Part shown: positions 26,032 to 35,229 of the stretch, in pieces
Numbering within the stretch: position 1 is the first letter of the stretch
Layout of the letters: every line of letters starts with the position of its first letter
Source: Jiangella gansuensis DSM 44835
GTDB lineage: Bacteria; Actinomycetota; Actinomycetes; Jiangellales; Jiangellaceae
Assembly: GCF_000515395.1 (NCBI RefSeq)
Contig: NZ_KI911782.1
Location: forward strand, 5,521,781-5,585,780
DNA length: 64,000 nucleotides
Reading direction: 5' to 3'
Notes under the pieces: generated by a model
The model's database searches: none
Told to the model about the DNA's origin: nothing
Seen by the model: only the letters and a program-made list of their open reading frames with translations
Translations under genes and position numbers: made by a program

Positions 26032-27879
26032 CTAATAGACGCCGTCGTTGAGATGCCGGATGCGGACCGCGCGGGTCCGGGAGACCACGTCGGAGCCGGC
26101 GCCGTCATTGCCGCGCCAGTGGACGAGCAGGCTGGTGCCGTCGTTCTCGACCGGCTCGACCTGCTCGACGACGACCCAGCCGTGGTCGTCGTCGAGGCGG
26201 ACCAGATTGCCCGGCTGCACCTGCGAGACCATGATCATCTCCGACCAGCCGGTGGCGTCGACACCACCGGTGCCACCGGACGGGACCGTGGACCGAGCGC
26301 GGCTCCAGTCGGCGAGGCCGGCGGCGGTGCCGAAGCCCTCGGCCAGCTCGGCATCGAGGTTGAGCCGCCATGCGGCTTCAGGGCTCTCGGTGAGCGCCCG
26401 CGACCGCCGCACGTGCAGTACCGGGTGGGTGACCAGGTTCGGCCGTAGCGCGTCCAGCAGGTGGAGCTCCTGCTCGTCGTTGCTGCGGCGGGCTTCGCGG
26501 GGGTCCGGGGTCCAGTAGCACTGGACGACGACGGGTGGCGCGTCGCCGGTCTGGACGATCGCCCGGCCGGGTACGGCCTCGGCTGATTCGTTGTCCGGCG
26601 CCCGGCTGCCCCACAGCGCCGATGCGGCCCTGCCGTCGAGCCGGCCCAGGGCCACGACCGCACCGAGGTCGTCCCGGCTCTCCTCGCGCAGGAGTGAGTC
26701 GTCGGCGCGCTGCAGGCTCAGCACGAGGTAGACGTTGACCTGCCGTCCGTGCCGCAGCAAGTCGGTGACGCGATCCAGCGCCAGGGCGGCGGAGCCCGCG
26801 CCGAGCCCCGCCCGGTTGGCGGCGTCGGCGACGGCGGAGGCGAACTCACGGAAGTGGTGGACGATCACCACCAGCGGCTCCAGCTCGGACCGGCTGGTGC
26901 CGTTCTCCACCAGCGCCACGCGGCCTTCCATCTCGCGCCACGCCTGGTTGAGCACCACGATCTGGTCATCCAGCGTCGAGGCGACGATCTGCACGTTCGG
27001 CCAGTCGCGCACTCCCAGCAGGTCGACCCGGCGATGGTCGATGACCCATACCGGCCAGCCGCGGGCGGCGATCTCGACCGCGATGCCGGTGAGCAGGACC
27101 CGCTTGCCCGATCCGGACCGGCCCAGGACCAGCAGATGGCCTTGCGGCCCGGCGAGATTCCACCCGACCCTGGTGCCGGTGGCGTCGACTCCGAGCGGCA
27201 CCAGCCACGACGAGAGATCCGCTTGCGTCGGGACCGGCCGGCTGACCTGCTCCGGGAGCGCCCGCCGCACGGCCTCACGGGCACGTTCCTCCCGGCCGAC
27301 CGGGTCTGGCGTGAGGGTCCCGGTGGCTCGCGTGGGATCGCGCAAGGTGACCCGGCGGCCGCGGATGTTGTGCCGTCCGACGATGTACCGGTGCTCGAGC
27401 TGGTCGTGGACCACCTCGGCCACGCCGGACGACCAGTCCGGTGCTGTGTCGTCGACCTCGCTCGGATACTGGACGTTGACCACGTGCGGCACGCCCACCC
27501 AGCCGCCCTGCCACTGTCGCGCGTCCAGTTCCAGGTAGGACGCGTCCGGCACGCCCAGATGGCGGGCCAGCGCCGTCGCCAGCTCGTCGATCACGGCGCC
27601 GCGCAGACGACGACGCACCGCCACCGCGTACAACCAACCGGCGCAGCCGAGCACGGGCAGCATGAACAGCACACCCAGCCCTGGCTGGCCGAGGCTGGCC
27701 AGGATGACCCACAGGGCGACCGCGAGCACGGCCATGCCCACCGCGCTGGCGATCAGCGCCGTCGGGCTCCAGCCCTTCATGGTGGGCGCCGGCGGACGCG
27801 CGGCGAACCGCCCCTCCGTGGTGGCGGGCTCGGCCGTGGGTTCGCCGACGGAGGTGTCCACCTGATCGTGTTGCGCCAC
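26032..27879 (-). CDS. FtsK/TraB-like membrane ATPase homologue with degenerate Walker motifs
   Basis: 615 residues. Two TM segments at about 40-60 and 65-83 are followed by a cytoplasmic FtsK/TraB-type domain. The P-loop is G253-RSGSG-K259-R260: the essential Ser/Thr after Lys is Arg. The Walker B strand LVVIVHHFREF (337-346) has His-His where Asp/Glu is needed. Later family segments persist (HGRQVNVYLVLSLQRAD, then AVPGRAIVQTGDAPPVVVQC). The last 110 residues form an extra beta-rich domain (VQPGNLVRLDDDHGWVVVEQ). It occupies the coupling-protein position of the operon but looks catalytically inactive or altered. GTG 27879 follows GAGAGG. Confidence 0.8.
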   Translation of the reverse strand: MAQHDQVDTSVGEPTAEPATTEGRFAARPPAPTMKGWSPTALIASAVGMAVLAVALWVILASLGQPGLGVLFMLPVLGCAGWLYAVAVRRRLRGAVIDELATALARHLGVPDASYLELDARQWQGGWVGVPHVVNVQYPSEVDDTAPDWSSGVAEVVHDQLEHRYIVGRHNIRGRRVTLRDPTRATGTLTPDPVGREERAREAVRRALPEQVSRPVPTQADLSSWLVPLGVDATGTRVGWNLAGPQGHLLVLGRSGSGKRVLLTGIAVEIAARGWPVWVIDHRRVDLLGVRDWPNVQIVASTLDDQIVVLNQAWREMEGRVALVENGTSRSELEPLVVIVHHFREFASAVADAANRAGLGAGSAALALDRVTDLLRHGRQVNVYLVLSLQRADDSLLREESRDDLGAVVALGRLDGRAASALWGSRAPDNESAEAVPGRAIVQTGDAPPVVVQCYWTPDPREARRSNDEQELHLLDALRPNLVTHPVLHVRRSRALTESPEAAWRLNLDAELAEGFGTAAGLADWSRARSTVPSGGTGGVDATGWSEMIMVSQVQPGNLVRLDDDHGWVVVEQVEPVENDGTSLLVHWRGNDGAGSDVVSRTRAVRIRHLNDGVY

Positions 27880-27955
27880 GGGACTGCCTCTCGCTCGGTC
27901 GGTCCTCACTTCTGAAGGTGCGCCTGGGGGCTCGGCTGTGACAAGGGTTGGTTCC

Positions 27956-28804
27956 TCAGCGGTGCGCCAGGGGAGTCTGCAGTTCCACGATCTTCCACGG
28001 GTCGGCGGCCGAGTCGCGGGTGAGGAAGGCGAACCACTGGTGGACCATGAGGCTGCCGTTCCAGGCATCCCGGCCGACGGGCGTCATCCGTACGTAGAAG
28101 CGTCGCTCGGCGCGGGTGGCCGTGTCTGGGGTGTCGACGTCGGTGGTCTGTGGTTCGACCGAGCTGATCGACGCGAACGCCTGGTGTTCGGACCACACCG
28201 GCCAGTCGCGCTGCACGTCCTGTTCGAGCCCTTCCAGGTCGTAAGACGATGAGCTGTACTCGTCGGTCAGCCAGGCCTGGGCGCGGGTCATCGCGTCACG
28301 AGCCGATGCGTCGTGCGCGGTGTCGAAGCTGTAGGCCGCGGTCAGCGCGGCGGCGACGACTGCGGTCGGGTCGTTGCCGTCGACGATGGCCGGGTCCGGC
28401 ACGTCCGCCGGTTCGGGTAGGCGCATGCCGGGGGGCAGGGTCGGGGTCTGCCGGGGCGCGGGCGTCTGCGCCGCGGTGGGCGTGTCGGACGGCGCCAGCG
28501 GCTCGTCGTGGTCCGGCTCGGCGGGCTCGCTGTCCGTGCCGGAACCGGGCTGGTCGGTCGCGCCCGTGTCGGCAGTCGGCGTTCCGTCGGCGGATGTGCT
28601 GCCGTCCGCGCCGTCACCGTCGGGCCCGGAGCCGTCGCCGTCCGGAGTCGTGTCGTCGCTGCCGCGGGGCTGGGCGGTGACCCCCGCCGAGCCGGAGCTG
28701 CTGCCGTCGTCGCCGGAGCCGGTGAACACCAGGACGATCCCGACCACGGCGAGCATCACCGCCGCGACGACGAGCAGCCGCTGCGACCAGGCCCGGCCGT
28801 TCAT
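27956..28804 (-). CDS. Membrane-anchored NTF2-like (VirB8-type) protein
   Basis: 282 residues: one N-terminal TM (LLVVAAVMLAVVGIVLVF, about 10-28), a long disordered Ser/Thr/Asp/Pro linker to about 140, and a C-terminal domain (NDPTAVVAAALTAAYSFDTA, ERRFYVRMTPVG, MVHQWFAFLTRDSA, WKIVELQTPL) with the alternating helix and strand pattern of NTF2/VirB8-like domains. Such proteins form the periplasmic or wall-side core of type IV secretion. Its ATG overlaps the stop of the lytic transglycosylase gene (ATGA), so it is coupled to the wall-cutting enzyme. Confidence 0.68.
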   Translation of the reverse strand: MNGRAWSQRLLVVAAVMLAVVGIVLVFTGSGDDGSSSGSAGVTAQPRGSDDTTPDGDGSGPDGDGADGSTSADGTPTADTGATDQPGSGTDSEPAEPDHDEPLAPSDTPTAAQTPAPRQTPTLPPGMRLPEPADVPDPAIVDGNDPTAVVAAALTAAYSFDTAHDASARDAMTRAQAWLTDEYSSSSYDLEGLEQDVQRDWPVWSEHQAFASISSVEPQTTDVDTPDTATRAERRFYVRMTPVGRDAWNGSLMVHQWFAFLTRDSAADPWKIVELQTPLAHR

Positions 28805-30153
28805 AGGTTCATCCGGCCGTAGCCGACCACCGGGCCGCTCGGTCCCATCGTGAACGTGCCGGACGAGCGCTGGATGCGGTCGCTCTCGTTGCCGCCGACG
28901 GTGACCAGGGTGCGGCTGGCCTCGTCGACCTCGACCACGATGCTCACGTGCCCGGAGTAGATCATGACGTCGCCGGGCCGCGGCGGCTTGGCCGGGCCGC
29001 TGCTCGTGACCGGGATGAACTCCTGATCGCGTCCGCCGGCACGGAACCACGCTTCCATCCCGATGACGGCCGGGATCTGCCAGTCGTGTCTCCAGAAGTA
29101 CTGTGACGTGCCCGGTACCGCCTGGAACGGTATGCCGGCCTCCAGGAACACCCAGCTCACGAAGTCCGCGCACCACTGTTCGCAGCCGTTGGCGATATAG
29201 GTGTCGCTGATGCGGTTGCCGCAGTTGCTGCCCAGCGGCTGCTCCGCGATGCCCTTCGCGTACTCCTGCTCGGCGATCTGCACGACGCCGTCGAGCCCAC
29301 CGCCGACGCCCCCGCCGCAGCCGGTCCAGCCGCCGTCCTCACCTGTCTCGCCGCCTTCACCGACACCCATGCCATAGGGGGACGGATACGTGGCGTACTG
29401 GCCGTAGTCGCCGGTGCCGCCCTGGGTGAAGTTCGACGACACCAAGGCGTGCACGTTCTCGACGTAACGCAGCGTCTCGTTGTTGTCCCAGTTGCCCCAC
29501 GGGCCGGCGTTGTAGCTCGCGGACGCGTAGACGAACGTGCCCGGCTCCCACCTGTCGACCTCGCCCAGAGGTGTGTCGGCGGTGACGCTGCCGTAGAAGC
29601 CGTCGGCGTGGGTGAACAGGTTGGCCGCCGTGTACATGGAGTCCCACGGATCCATGTAGTCCGGTGGACCGCCGTCGGCACTGTACTTGTACGCATCCCA
29701 CGTTCCCGCGCCGAGATTGAACTGCATGGGGCCGTGGCAACACGTCGAACTGGGCCAATCGGTGTCCAGCGGCTTCCACTGGTTGCCGTTCTCGGTCAGG
29801 TAGATGGCCGCCAGGTAGGCCGGGTCGATCTGGAACTCGTCACCGGCCGCGATGAAGATCTCAGCCCACGGCTCCGGCACGTTCACCATGGTGGCGCCGC
29901 CGGTGCAGACACTGCCGCCGGGCTGCATGTTGCACTCGCCGACCGGCGCCCGTTCGGTGATCTCGCACCAGATGGCCATGACCGTGGCCACCGGGATGAA
30001 CGCGATGCTGGCCGCCCCCGCCACGCTCAACGCCGCCGCCAGCGCGATGGCCATCAGGACCTTCTTCGCGGTGTTCTTCTCCCCCGGCGAGCGCGTCGGA
30101 GCGGCCGGCGTACGCGCCGCGACCGCGCCCGCGACCACCGAGCCCTGTGCCAT
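28801..30153 (-). CDS. VirB1-like lytic transglycosylase fused to a CHAP endopeptidase/amidase domain
   Basis: 450 residues. A cytoplasmic Ala-rich leader and TM (about 31-62) anchor an outward enzyme. The first domain is SLT/lysozyme-like: catalytic Glu121 in YLTENGNQW, then CHGPMQFNLGAGTWDAY and SASYNAGPW, as in VirB1/Slt proteins. A Gly-rich linker (260-288) leads to a CHAP/NlpC-type domain with Cys328 (GCEQWCADFVSWVF) and His402 (RPGDVMIYSGHVSIVVEV). It should cleave both glycan and peptide of the wall so the secretion apparatus can pass. ATG 30153 follows GGAGGGCAGG. Layout matches wall hydrolases of Gram-positive conjugation systems such as TcpG or CwlT. Confidence 0.85.
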   Translation of the reverse strand: MAQGSVVAGAVAARTPAAPTRSPGEKNTAKKVLMAIALAAALSVAGAASIAFIPVATVMAIWCEITERAPVGECNMQPGGSVCTGGATMVNVPEPWAEIFIAAGDEFQIDPAYLAAIYLTENGNQWKPLDTDWPSSTCCHGPMQFNLGAGTWDAYKYSADGGPPDYMDPWDSMYTAANLFTHADGFYGSVTADTPLGEVDRWEPGTFVYASASYNAGPWGNWDNNETLRYVENVHALVSSNFTQGGTGDYGQYATYPSPYGMGVGEGGETGEDGGWTGCGGGVGGGLDGVVQIAEQEYAKGIAEQPLGSNCGNRISDTYIANGCEQWCADFVSWVFLEAGIPFQAVPGTSQYFWRHDWQIPAVIGMEAWFRAGGRDQEFIPVTSSGPAKPPRPGDVMIYSGHVSIVVEVDEASRTLVTVGGNESDRIQRSSGTFTMGPSGPVVGYGRMNL

Positions 30154-30258
30154 ACCCTGCCCTCCGTCCCGGGCGCCCCCGACGGCGGCTTGTCGGGGAC
30201 ACCCATGTAGGTCAGGCGCAGCGTCGTTCTGTGACACAGGAGGCGGACGGAAGGGCGC

Positions 30259-31494
30259 CTAGCGACTCCACTCCGGTGTCGGCCGTCGCCGGTCGATGAT
30301 CGAGGACGTCGCATAGTAGGCCGCGACGTAAAGCGCCCAGGTCACGACGACCACTCCGAAGGTCCACCGCTCGGTCGCCGTTGCGAGGTCCCAGTAGGCG
30401 AGCGGCCAGCTCATGAGTCCGATCGCCACCAGCAGGTGCAGATATTCGAGCCCGTTGGGCGGGTAGCCGATGGAGATGTACGCCAGGCCGCTGTACAGGA
30501 CAGCAACGACCGCGAGGACGACGGGATAGTCCAGAATCCACCCGAGGGCGTCGGGGCCAGCGGCATCGGGCCGGATCACGTCGCTCCCGAACACCAAGAC
30601 GTACGCGGTCGCAAGGAGAAGCGCTGCGGTCACGGCGTATCCGACCCGTAGTGCCACCGTCCCTCGTCCACTACGCGCCCACGACGTCAGCGTGCTCGGC
30701 TCGCGTGTCTCGCGGCTGCCCTCGTACCGCCAGCGGTCCTGTCGGGCGCTACCCAAAATCAAGAAGGCCACGAGCATGCCGTTGTAGGTGAACCAGAGGG
30801 CCACGCCGGCGAGGTACCACCACCGCTCGCCAGTCGCGATGTCCCAGTACGCGATGGGCCACGCCACCATCGTCACAGTGAGAACGACATGCGCGACGAT
30901 CACACCCCGCGACGAGTCCGCCCACGCCACGCCGAGCAGGATGGCGTACACCAGCGTCGCCGCGAGCCGGATCCCCGGCTGATCCGCGTACCAACCGAGC
31001 AGGTCCGGTCCGGCCCCTTCGGGGCGCAGTGCTCCGGGGTCGTAGAGGAGGAACGCGAGCCCCACGGCGAAGCTCGACACCAGGGCGGCAGCCAACACAA
31101 CGAAGGTCACGCGGCCGTTGCGGCTGTACGCGAACCGGTCCGGCAGGACGCGCTTGGTCGTCTCGGTGGCTTCCTCCGCGCTCCACGTCGTCTCCTCGCC
31201 CCATCCGGGGTCCGCGGCTTGCCGCTCGGTGGATTGCCAGGAGCGGTCCACGTCCGGCTCCGGAACAGGCCCGGGCTCGAACTCCGGGCCGCGACCACGG
31301 AGGGAGTCGTAGTCGGCGCGCCGCCCTGGATCACTCAGCGTCTCGTAGGCCACCGTGATCAAGCGGAACATTCCACTGGTGCCGCCGACGTCTGGGTGTG
31401 CCGTGCGGACCGCTCGTCGGTACGCGTCCTTGATCTCCGACGGACTCGCCGTCGGCGACACGTCGAGAAGTTCGTAGTAATCGAGCTCGGACAT
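30259..31494 (-). CDS. J-domain membrane protein with a duplicated multi-TM module
   Basis: 411 residues. Residues 1-66 are a J domain with the HPD tripeptide at 33-35, so the protein should recruit and stimulate a DnaK-type chaperone at the membrane. A Pro/Glu/Trp-rich linker reaches about 125. The rest is two copies of one membrane module: 128-246 and 279-395, each about four TM segments, sharing RPEGAGPDLLGW/RPDAAGPDALGW and WPIAYWDIAT/WPLAYWDLAT. The module is not one I can name. ATG 31494 begins directly at the J domain. It lies in the T4SS-like operon between the wall hydrolase and a hypothetical gene. Confidence 0.82.
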   Translation of the reverse strand: MSELDYYELLDVSPTASPSEIKDAYRRAVRTAHPDVGGTSGMFRLITVAYETLSDPGRRADYDSLRGRGPEFEPGPVPEPDVDRSWQSTERQAADPGWGEETTWSAEEATETTKRVLPDRFAYSRNGRVTFVVLAAALVSSFAVGLAFLLYDPGALRPEGAGPDLLGWYADQPGIRLAATLVYAILLGVAWADSSRGVIVAHVVLTVTMVAWPIAYWDIATGERWWYLAGVALWFTYNGMLVAFLILGSARQDRWRYEGSRETREPSTLTSWARSGRGTVALRVGYAVTAALLLATAYVLVFGSDVIRPDAAGPDALGWILDYPVVLAVVAVLYSGLAYISIGYPPNGLEYLHLLVAIGLMSWPLAYWDLATATERWTFGVVVVTWALYVAAYYATSSIIDRRRPTPEWSR

Positions 31495-31499
31495 GTGGG

Positions 31500-32357
31500 T
31501 CAGCCCAATCGCCGCGGCTGATCCGACGCGGGCAAGAGAGCCGCCCGCCGTTCCTGGCCCGCGAGCGGGAGAGGCGGGTCCGGCATGGACAGGTGAACGG
31601 TCTGCGCCGGCCCCAGCTGCGCCGTCAGGGCCTGGACGCGCCACGGTGTGGTGGCGAGGACGGACTCGGCATGGCGAACCGTCGACCGCCGATGCGGCTC
31701 GACCTCCCGGCATGCGCGAATCGCGATCAGCATCCGATCGGTGGCGCGCAGCACACCGGCCTCCTGTTTCCAGGGCTTGCCCTTCTTCGAATGCTGCAGC
31801 AAGAACTCGTCCTGGTATGCAGGCTTGCGCACCGTGTCATGCACCTGTCGGCGTACGGGCTGCGGCAGCACAGCGAGAACCCCTGGCGAGGACAGTCCAG
31901 TGTCCTCGGGCCTGCCGTCGACACGGGTGTGCTCAGCATCGGCAGGCAGCGTGCCAACGCGGTCCCTGACCTCACCCACGAATGGAAAGCGCCGCACCAT
32001 CAGCTGCCACGGGCTGTCCGCGGAAACCCCGGCGGGGCGTACCGCTTCGACAAGGGTCAACGCGTCGTCCTCGACCGCCCACGCTTCCGCCAGCTCGACT
32101 CGTCGTCCGTCACGCTGCACCGCGGTCGGGGCATTGGCACCGGCGACGATGTGTTCGAACGGTTCGCAGTCGGCCTGCTCCAACGCGAAGAGCACGTCGG
32201 CGGGGATCCGCTCCCAGGTCTCCCAGTCCGACACGACGTCTGTCTCGAAAGTGACGTCGAGAGTCGACGCGGACTCCCCTGGTTCCCTGGAAGGGTCGAT
32301 TTCAGAGTCCGTGCGCCGCCGCAGCGCGTCACGCCTCCTGCGTTGCAATGCCGACAT
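31500..32357 (-). CDS. Hypothetical soluble protein
   Basis: 285 residues, no TM or signal peptide. Mixed alpha/beta N-terminal half (TLDVTFETDVVSDWETWERI, PADVLFALEQADCEPF) and a basic middle region (EFLLQHSKKGKPWKQEAGV) that could contact nucleic acid or a partner; the C terminus is Pro/Leu-rich. No family was recognised. I take ATG 32357, preceded by GGGACGACAG; a GTG at 32408 is in frame but has no ribosome-binding site. It ends five bases before the J-domain gene. Codon use is slightly less GC-extreme than in core genes. Confidence 0.55.
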   Translation of the reverse strand: MSALQRRRRDALRRRTDSEIDPSREPGESASTLDVTFETDVVSDWETWERIPADVLFALEQADCEPFEHIVAGANAPTAVQRDGRRVELAEAWAVEDDALTLVEAVRPAGVSADSPWQLMVRRFPFVGEVRDRVGTLPADAEHTRVDGRPEDTGLSSPGVLAVLPQPVRRQVHDTVRKPAYQDEFLLQHSKKGKPWKQEAGVLRATDRMLIAIRACREVEPHRRSTVRHAESVLATTPWRVQALTAQLGPAQTVHLSMPDPPLPLAGQERRAALLPASDQPRRLG

Positions 32358-32421
32358 GCGCTGTCGTCCCGTCCCGCCACTGCAGTGATGGATCAACCCT
32401 AGGTTCACTTGGTAGGTGCTG

Positions 32422-32994
32422 TCATGCCTCGTCGATCTCCGCGGCGACCAGCCGCGCGTGCCGGAACGCCGATTCGGCCTTGTCGAAGACAGCGAGTGAA
32501 GAGACGATGCCCGCGTTGATCACCCGGTCGATCTGATCGACGGTAGGACTCGGACCGAAGTCGGCACTGAGCTCGCTGTGGATACCGACGACGTCACCCT
32601 CGAGCTGCGCGAAGACCTTGGGCCAGACATGGGTGGCGTTCCAGTCGTTGGCGAAGATCGCCGCAGCCGCGTAGTCGTCGGCAGGCAGCACCCGCTCCCA
32701 CACGCCGTGCACGTGAACGACCTCGGACCGGCCCTCGGTGTCCGCCAAGACACTGAAGTCGAAGACGCCGTTCTCCCATGCACCGAGGAACTCGTCGTCT
32801 TCGTCGACGTATTCGGCCTCCATGTCGTCCAGGACCACGGCGATGAGGTCACGTACCTCGTTGTCGGCGACCTGACCGGTTCGGGCCGGTGCAGCCGACG
32901 TCCGGGTGATCGGTGCGCTGCGGACAGGCAGGTGACCCTGGCCGTTCTCGCCCGCGATGGGAAGCTGTGCACGCAATCTGTCGAGTTGGCTCAC
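32422..32994 (-). CDS. YbjN-domain (type III chaperone-like) protein
   Basis: 190 residues with the actinobacterial YbjN pattern: LDDMEAEYVDEDDEFLGAWE, NGVFDFSVLADTEG, VVHVHGVWERVLPADDYAAA, then NDWNATHVWPKVFAQLEGD and the C-terminal DQIDRVINAGIVSSLAVFDK. YbjN proteins have the fold of type III secretion chaperones and their function is unclear. A secretion-chaperone fold inside a type IV-like operon suggests a role in handling a secreted protein, which is inference. GTG 32994 follows GGAGGAGG with good spacing. Confidence 0.82.
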   Translation of the reverse strand: MSQLDRLRAQLPIAGENGQGHLPVRSAPITRTSAAPARTGQVADNEVRDLIAVVLDDMEAEYVDEDDEFLGAWENGVFDFSVLADTEGRSEVVHVHGVWERVLPADDYAAAAIFANDWNATHVWPKVFAQLEGDVVGIHSELSADFGPSPTVDQIDRVINAGIVSSLAVFDKAESAFRHARLVAAEIDEA

Positions 32995-33039
32995 GTCAGG
33001 ACTCCTCCTCCGGCCGGCTCACGGCGACACGCGACGCCG

Positions 33040-35229
33040 TCATGTCCCGTCCTTCCTGCGGCGCCGCACTTCGCGACGGGCATTCAACTGATCCTCTCTC
33101 AGCCGTCGCCACCTGTCCTGCTGCTTGAGCCTCTGGTCGCGTGCATCGGAGACAGCCCGCTCGTCCGGCGTGAGCCGGCTCTTCTCTTCACGGCTCTTCG
33201 CGCGGTGATCGCGGTCCAGATGCCTCCGTTCGGCACGCATTTCCCTGATCAGTTGTCGGCGTTCCGTCGGCGCCTGGTTGACGCGCTCCGCACCGAAGCG
33301 CCCTCCGGTCACCCGGCTGACGCGCTCGGCACGACGAGTGTCCCGGTCGAACTTGCGCAACCGTGCCTGGTCGGTCCGGTGGGCTCGCGACATCTCGGCG
33401 CGACGCCGGTGCGTGTTGATCCGATTGACGGCGGCATGATTGCCCTGCTTGAGGTGGTGTTGGACCCGCACTCGGCGGGCGAACTCAACTGATCGGCCCG
33501 CCTGGTTGGCGACGAAGTCGCGGGTCTTCCGGCCGGCGTACGACTTCGCGGCCATGGCGCCGCCCTTGGCGGCCACGGAGCCACCGCCGGTGGCCCAGGC
33601 CATGCCGACGTGGCCGGCGAGACGGGTGGTGCGGCGTAGGACACCTTGCAGGCGGCCGCCTTGGCTGCCGGTGGCGCCCATGTTGCGGGCGACGTCGCTG
33701 GCCCGGTTGAAATTGCCGGCCATGCGGCTGATGGCTCCGCCGCCGCCGCTGGGGACGAGGCTGTTCCCACCGAAGCCGCCGCCTCCTCCGCCGCCGCCCG
33801 CTCCTGCGCCGGCGCCGAACCGGGAGGACATGGCCGCCGCCATCCGATCCTTGGTGCTGTTGACCGCGCCGCGGCCGCGCCAGAAGAGCACGATGCCGGC
33901 GATGAGCAGGAGGTCGACGAGGAGGAATTTGCCGATCTGGCTCCACATCGCCGACCCGCCATCGCCCGCGTCACCTGTGGCCATGAGGTAGGTGAGGGCG
34001 TTGAGGAACACGCCCAGGAACACGATGGCGAACATGAGCATGAGGACGGTGGCGAACAGCTGTCCGATGTTGCGCCACAGTGCCGACCTGGCGCCGCCGG
34101 GGAGGATCGCCAGCATCAGTGTCACCAGCAGCTTCACACACTGCACCAGCGCCGAGATGCCGGCGATGAACACCACGCAGGCGACGATCATGATCAGGAT
34201 CGCCAGGATGGTGACGGCAGGCTGGATGGCGAGCTGTGCCATCCAGCTGTCCGGACGCGCCATCTTCGCGAACGCGTCGACGTCGTCGGTCTCGCATTTG
34301 CCGACGACCTTCCACACCTCGGGGTCGTAGTTGACCGGTTCGTCGCCGGTGCCGCCCCACCAGGTGCCGGGGTCGGTGAGCTCGGACCCGGTGTCGACGC
34401 CCTCGGCGGCGGTGCCCTGGCCCGCCCGGTCGCCGAGCGCGTCCTTGAGGTCGTCCTTGGAAGTGCCGTTGCCGGCATGGGACAACGCGATGACGTACGC
34501 CTGCTCGCACTGGCCGCTGAGGGTTCGGCCGAAGTTGATCAGCATCGCCGGCTGGTAGAGAAACGTCTCAAGGATGCCCTGGCCCGGTGAATCCGGTTGC
34601 TCTGGTGTCTCGGGCACCTCGTTGAGGTCGGCGGTGAGTGAATCCACCAGGGAGTTGGCTGTGTCGCGTGCGTCGTAGAGCAGGCCCTGCTCGTTGCCTC
34701 CCACCAACCAGGTCACCGGGCTGAACGGGATGAGGTTGTTCTCCGGGTGTTGTGAGTCGTAGCTGATGGCAGCGAGGGCATAGTTCGCCACGATGATCGA
34801 GATCAGCAACTGCACGATGCCCTTGCCCCACATACCTCGGGCCATCCAGATGACACAGACCAGGGCCGTGATCATGAGGATGGTGACGTAGGCGTTGAGG
34901 TTGTGCAGCAGCCCGGCCACCCAGTCCTGGGCTGTCGAGGCGAAATCGGAGAACCAGTCCAGCCACGTCATGCCGAGGACGAAGTCCGTCACCCATGCCA
35001 GGGCGATCACCTGGAACTGGTAGATCGCCCAGGTGATGGTCATGAGGACCTTGAAGATCAGGTGGAACGGGTCGGTGATGCCACCGGCCAGGCCGAGCTG
35101 GACGTGGAACGCCGAGACCTTGCAGTCGTTCCCGTCCGGTGGATCGATGACTTGTCCGCCCAGCCCGCCGCCGCCAGCCGCGTCACAGGCGTTGGCGAGG
35201 ATGGTGACGGACTCGGCGATGAGGCTCAT
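33040..35229 (-). CDS. Polytopic VirB6/TrbL-like T4SS membrane protein
   Basis: 729 residues. After an N-terminal outer segment with two Cys, about eight TM segments occupy residues 55-480, including VIALAWVTDFVLGMTWLDWF, LMITALVCVIWMARGMWGKG and VTILAILIMIVACVVFIAGI, with a large extracytoplasmic loop (about 175-320). From about 500 a Gly-rich linker (FGAGAGAGGGGGGGGFGGN) leads to a highly basic tail of some 150 residues (RRRAEMSRAHRTDQARLRK), likely cytoplasmic and able to bind nucleic acid or partner. The design is that of VirB6/TrbL channel proteins of actinobacterial type IV systems. Its ATG overlaps the VirB4 stop (ATGA). Confidence 0.82.
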   Translation of the reverse strand: MSLIAESVTILANACDAAGGGGLGGQVIDPPDGNDCKVSAFHVQLGLAGGITDPFHLIFKVLMTITWAIYQFQVIALAWVTDFVLGMTWLDWFSDFASTAQDWVAGLLHNLNAYVTILMITALVCVIWMARGMWGKGIVQLLISIIVANYALAAISYDSQHPENNLIPFSPVTWLVGGNEQGLLYDARDTANSLVDSLTADLNEVPETPEQPDSPGQGILETFLYQPAMLINFGRTLSGQCEQAYVIALSHAGNGTSKDDLKDALGDRAGQGTAAEGVDTGSELTDPGTWWGGTGDEPVNYDPEVWKVVGKCETDDVDAFAKMARPDSWMAQLAIQPAVTILAILIMIVACVVFIAGISALVQCVKLLVTLMLAILPGGARSALWRNIGQLFATVLMLMFAIVFLGVFLNALTYLMATGDAGDGGSAMWSQIGKFLLVDLLLIAGIVLFWRGRGAVNSTKDRMAAAMSSRFGAGAGAGGGGGGGGFGGNSLVPSGGGGAISRMAGNFNRASDVARNMGATGSQGGRLQGVLRRTTRLAGHVGMAWATGGGSVAAKGGAMAAKSYAGRKTRDFVANQAGRSVEFARRVRVQHHLKQGNHAAVNRINTHRRRAEMSRAHRTDQARLRKFDRDTRRAERVSRVTGGRFGAERVNQAPTERRQLIREMRAERRHLDRDHRAKSREEKSRLTPDERAVSDARDQRLKQQDRWRRLREDQLNARREVRRRRKDGT

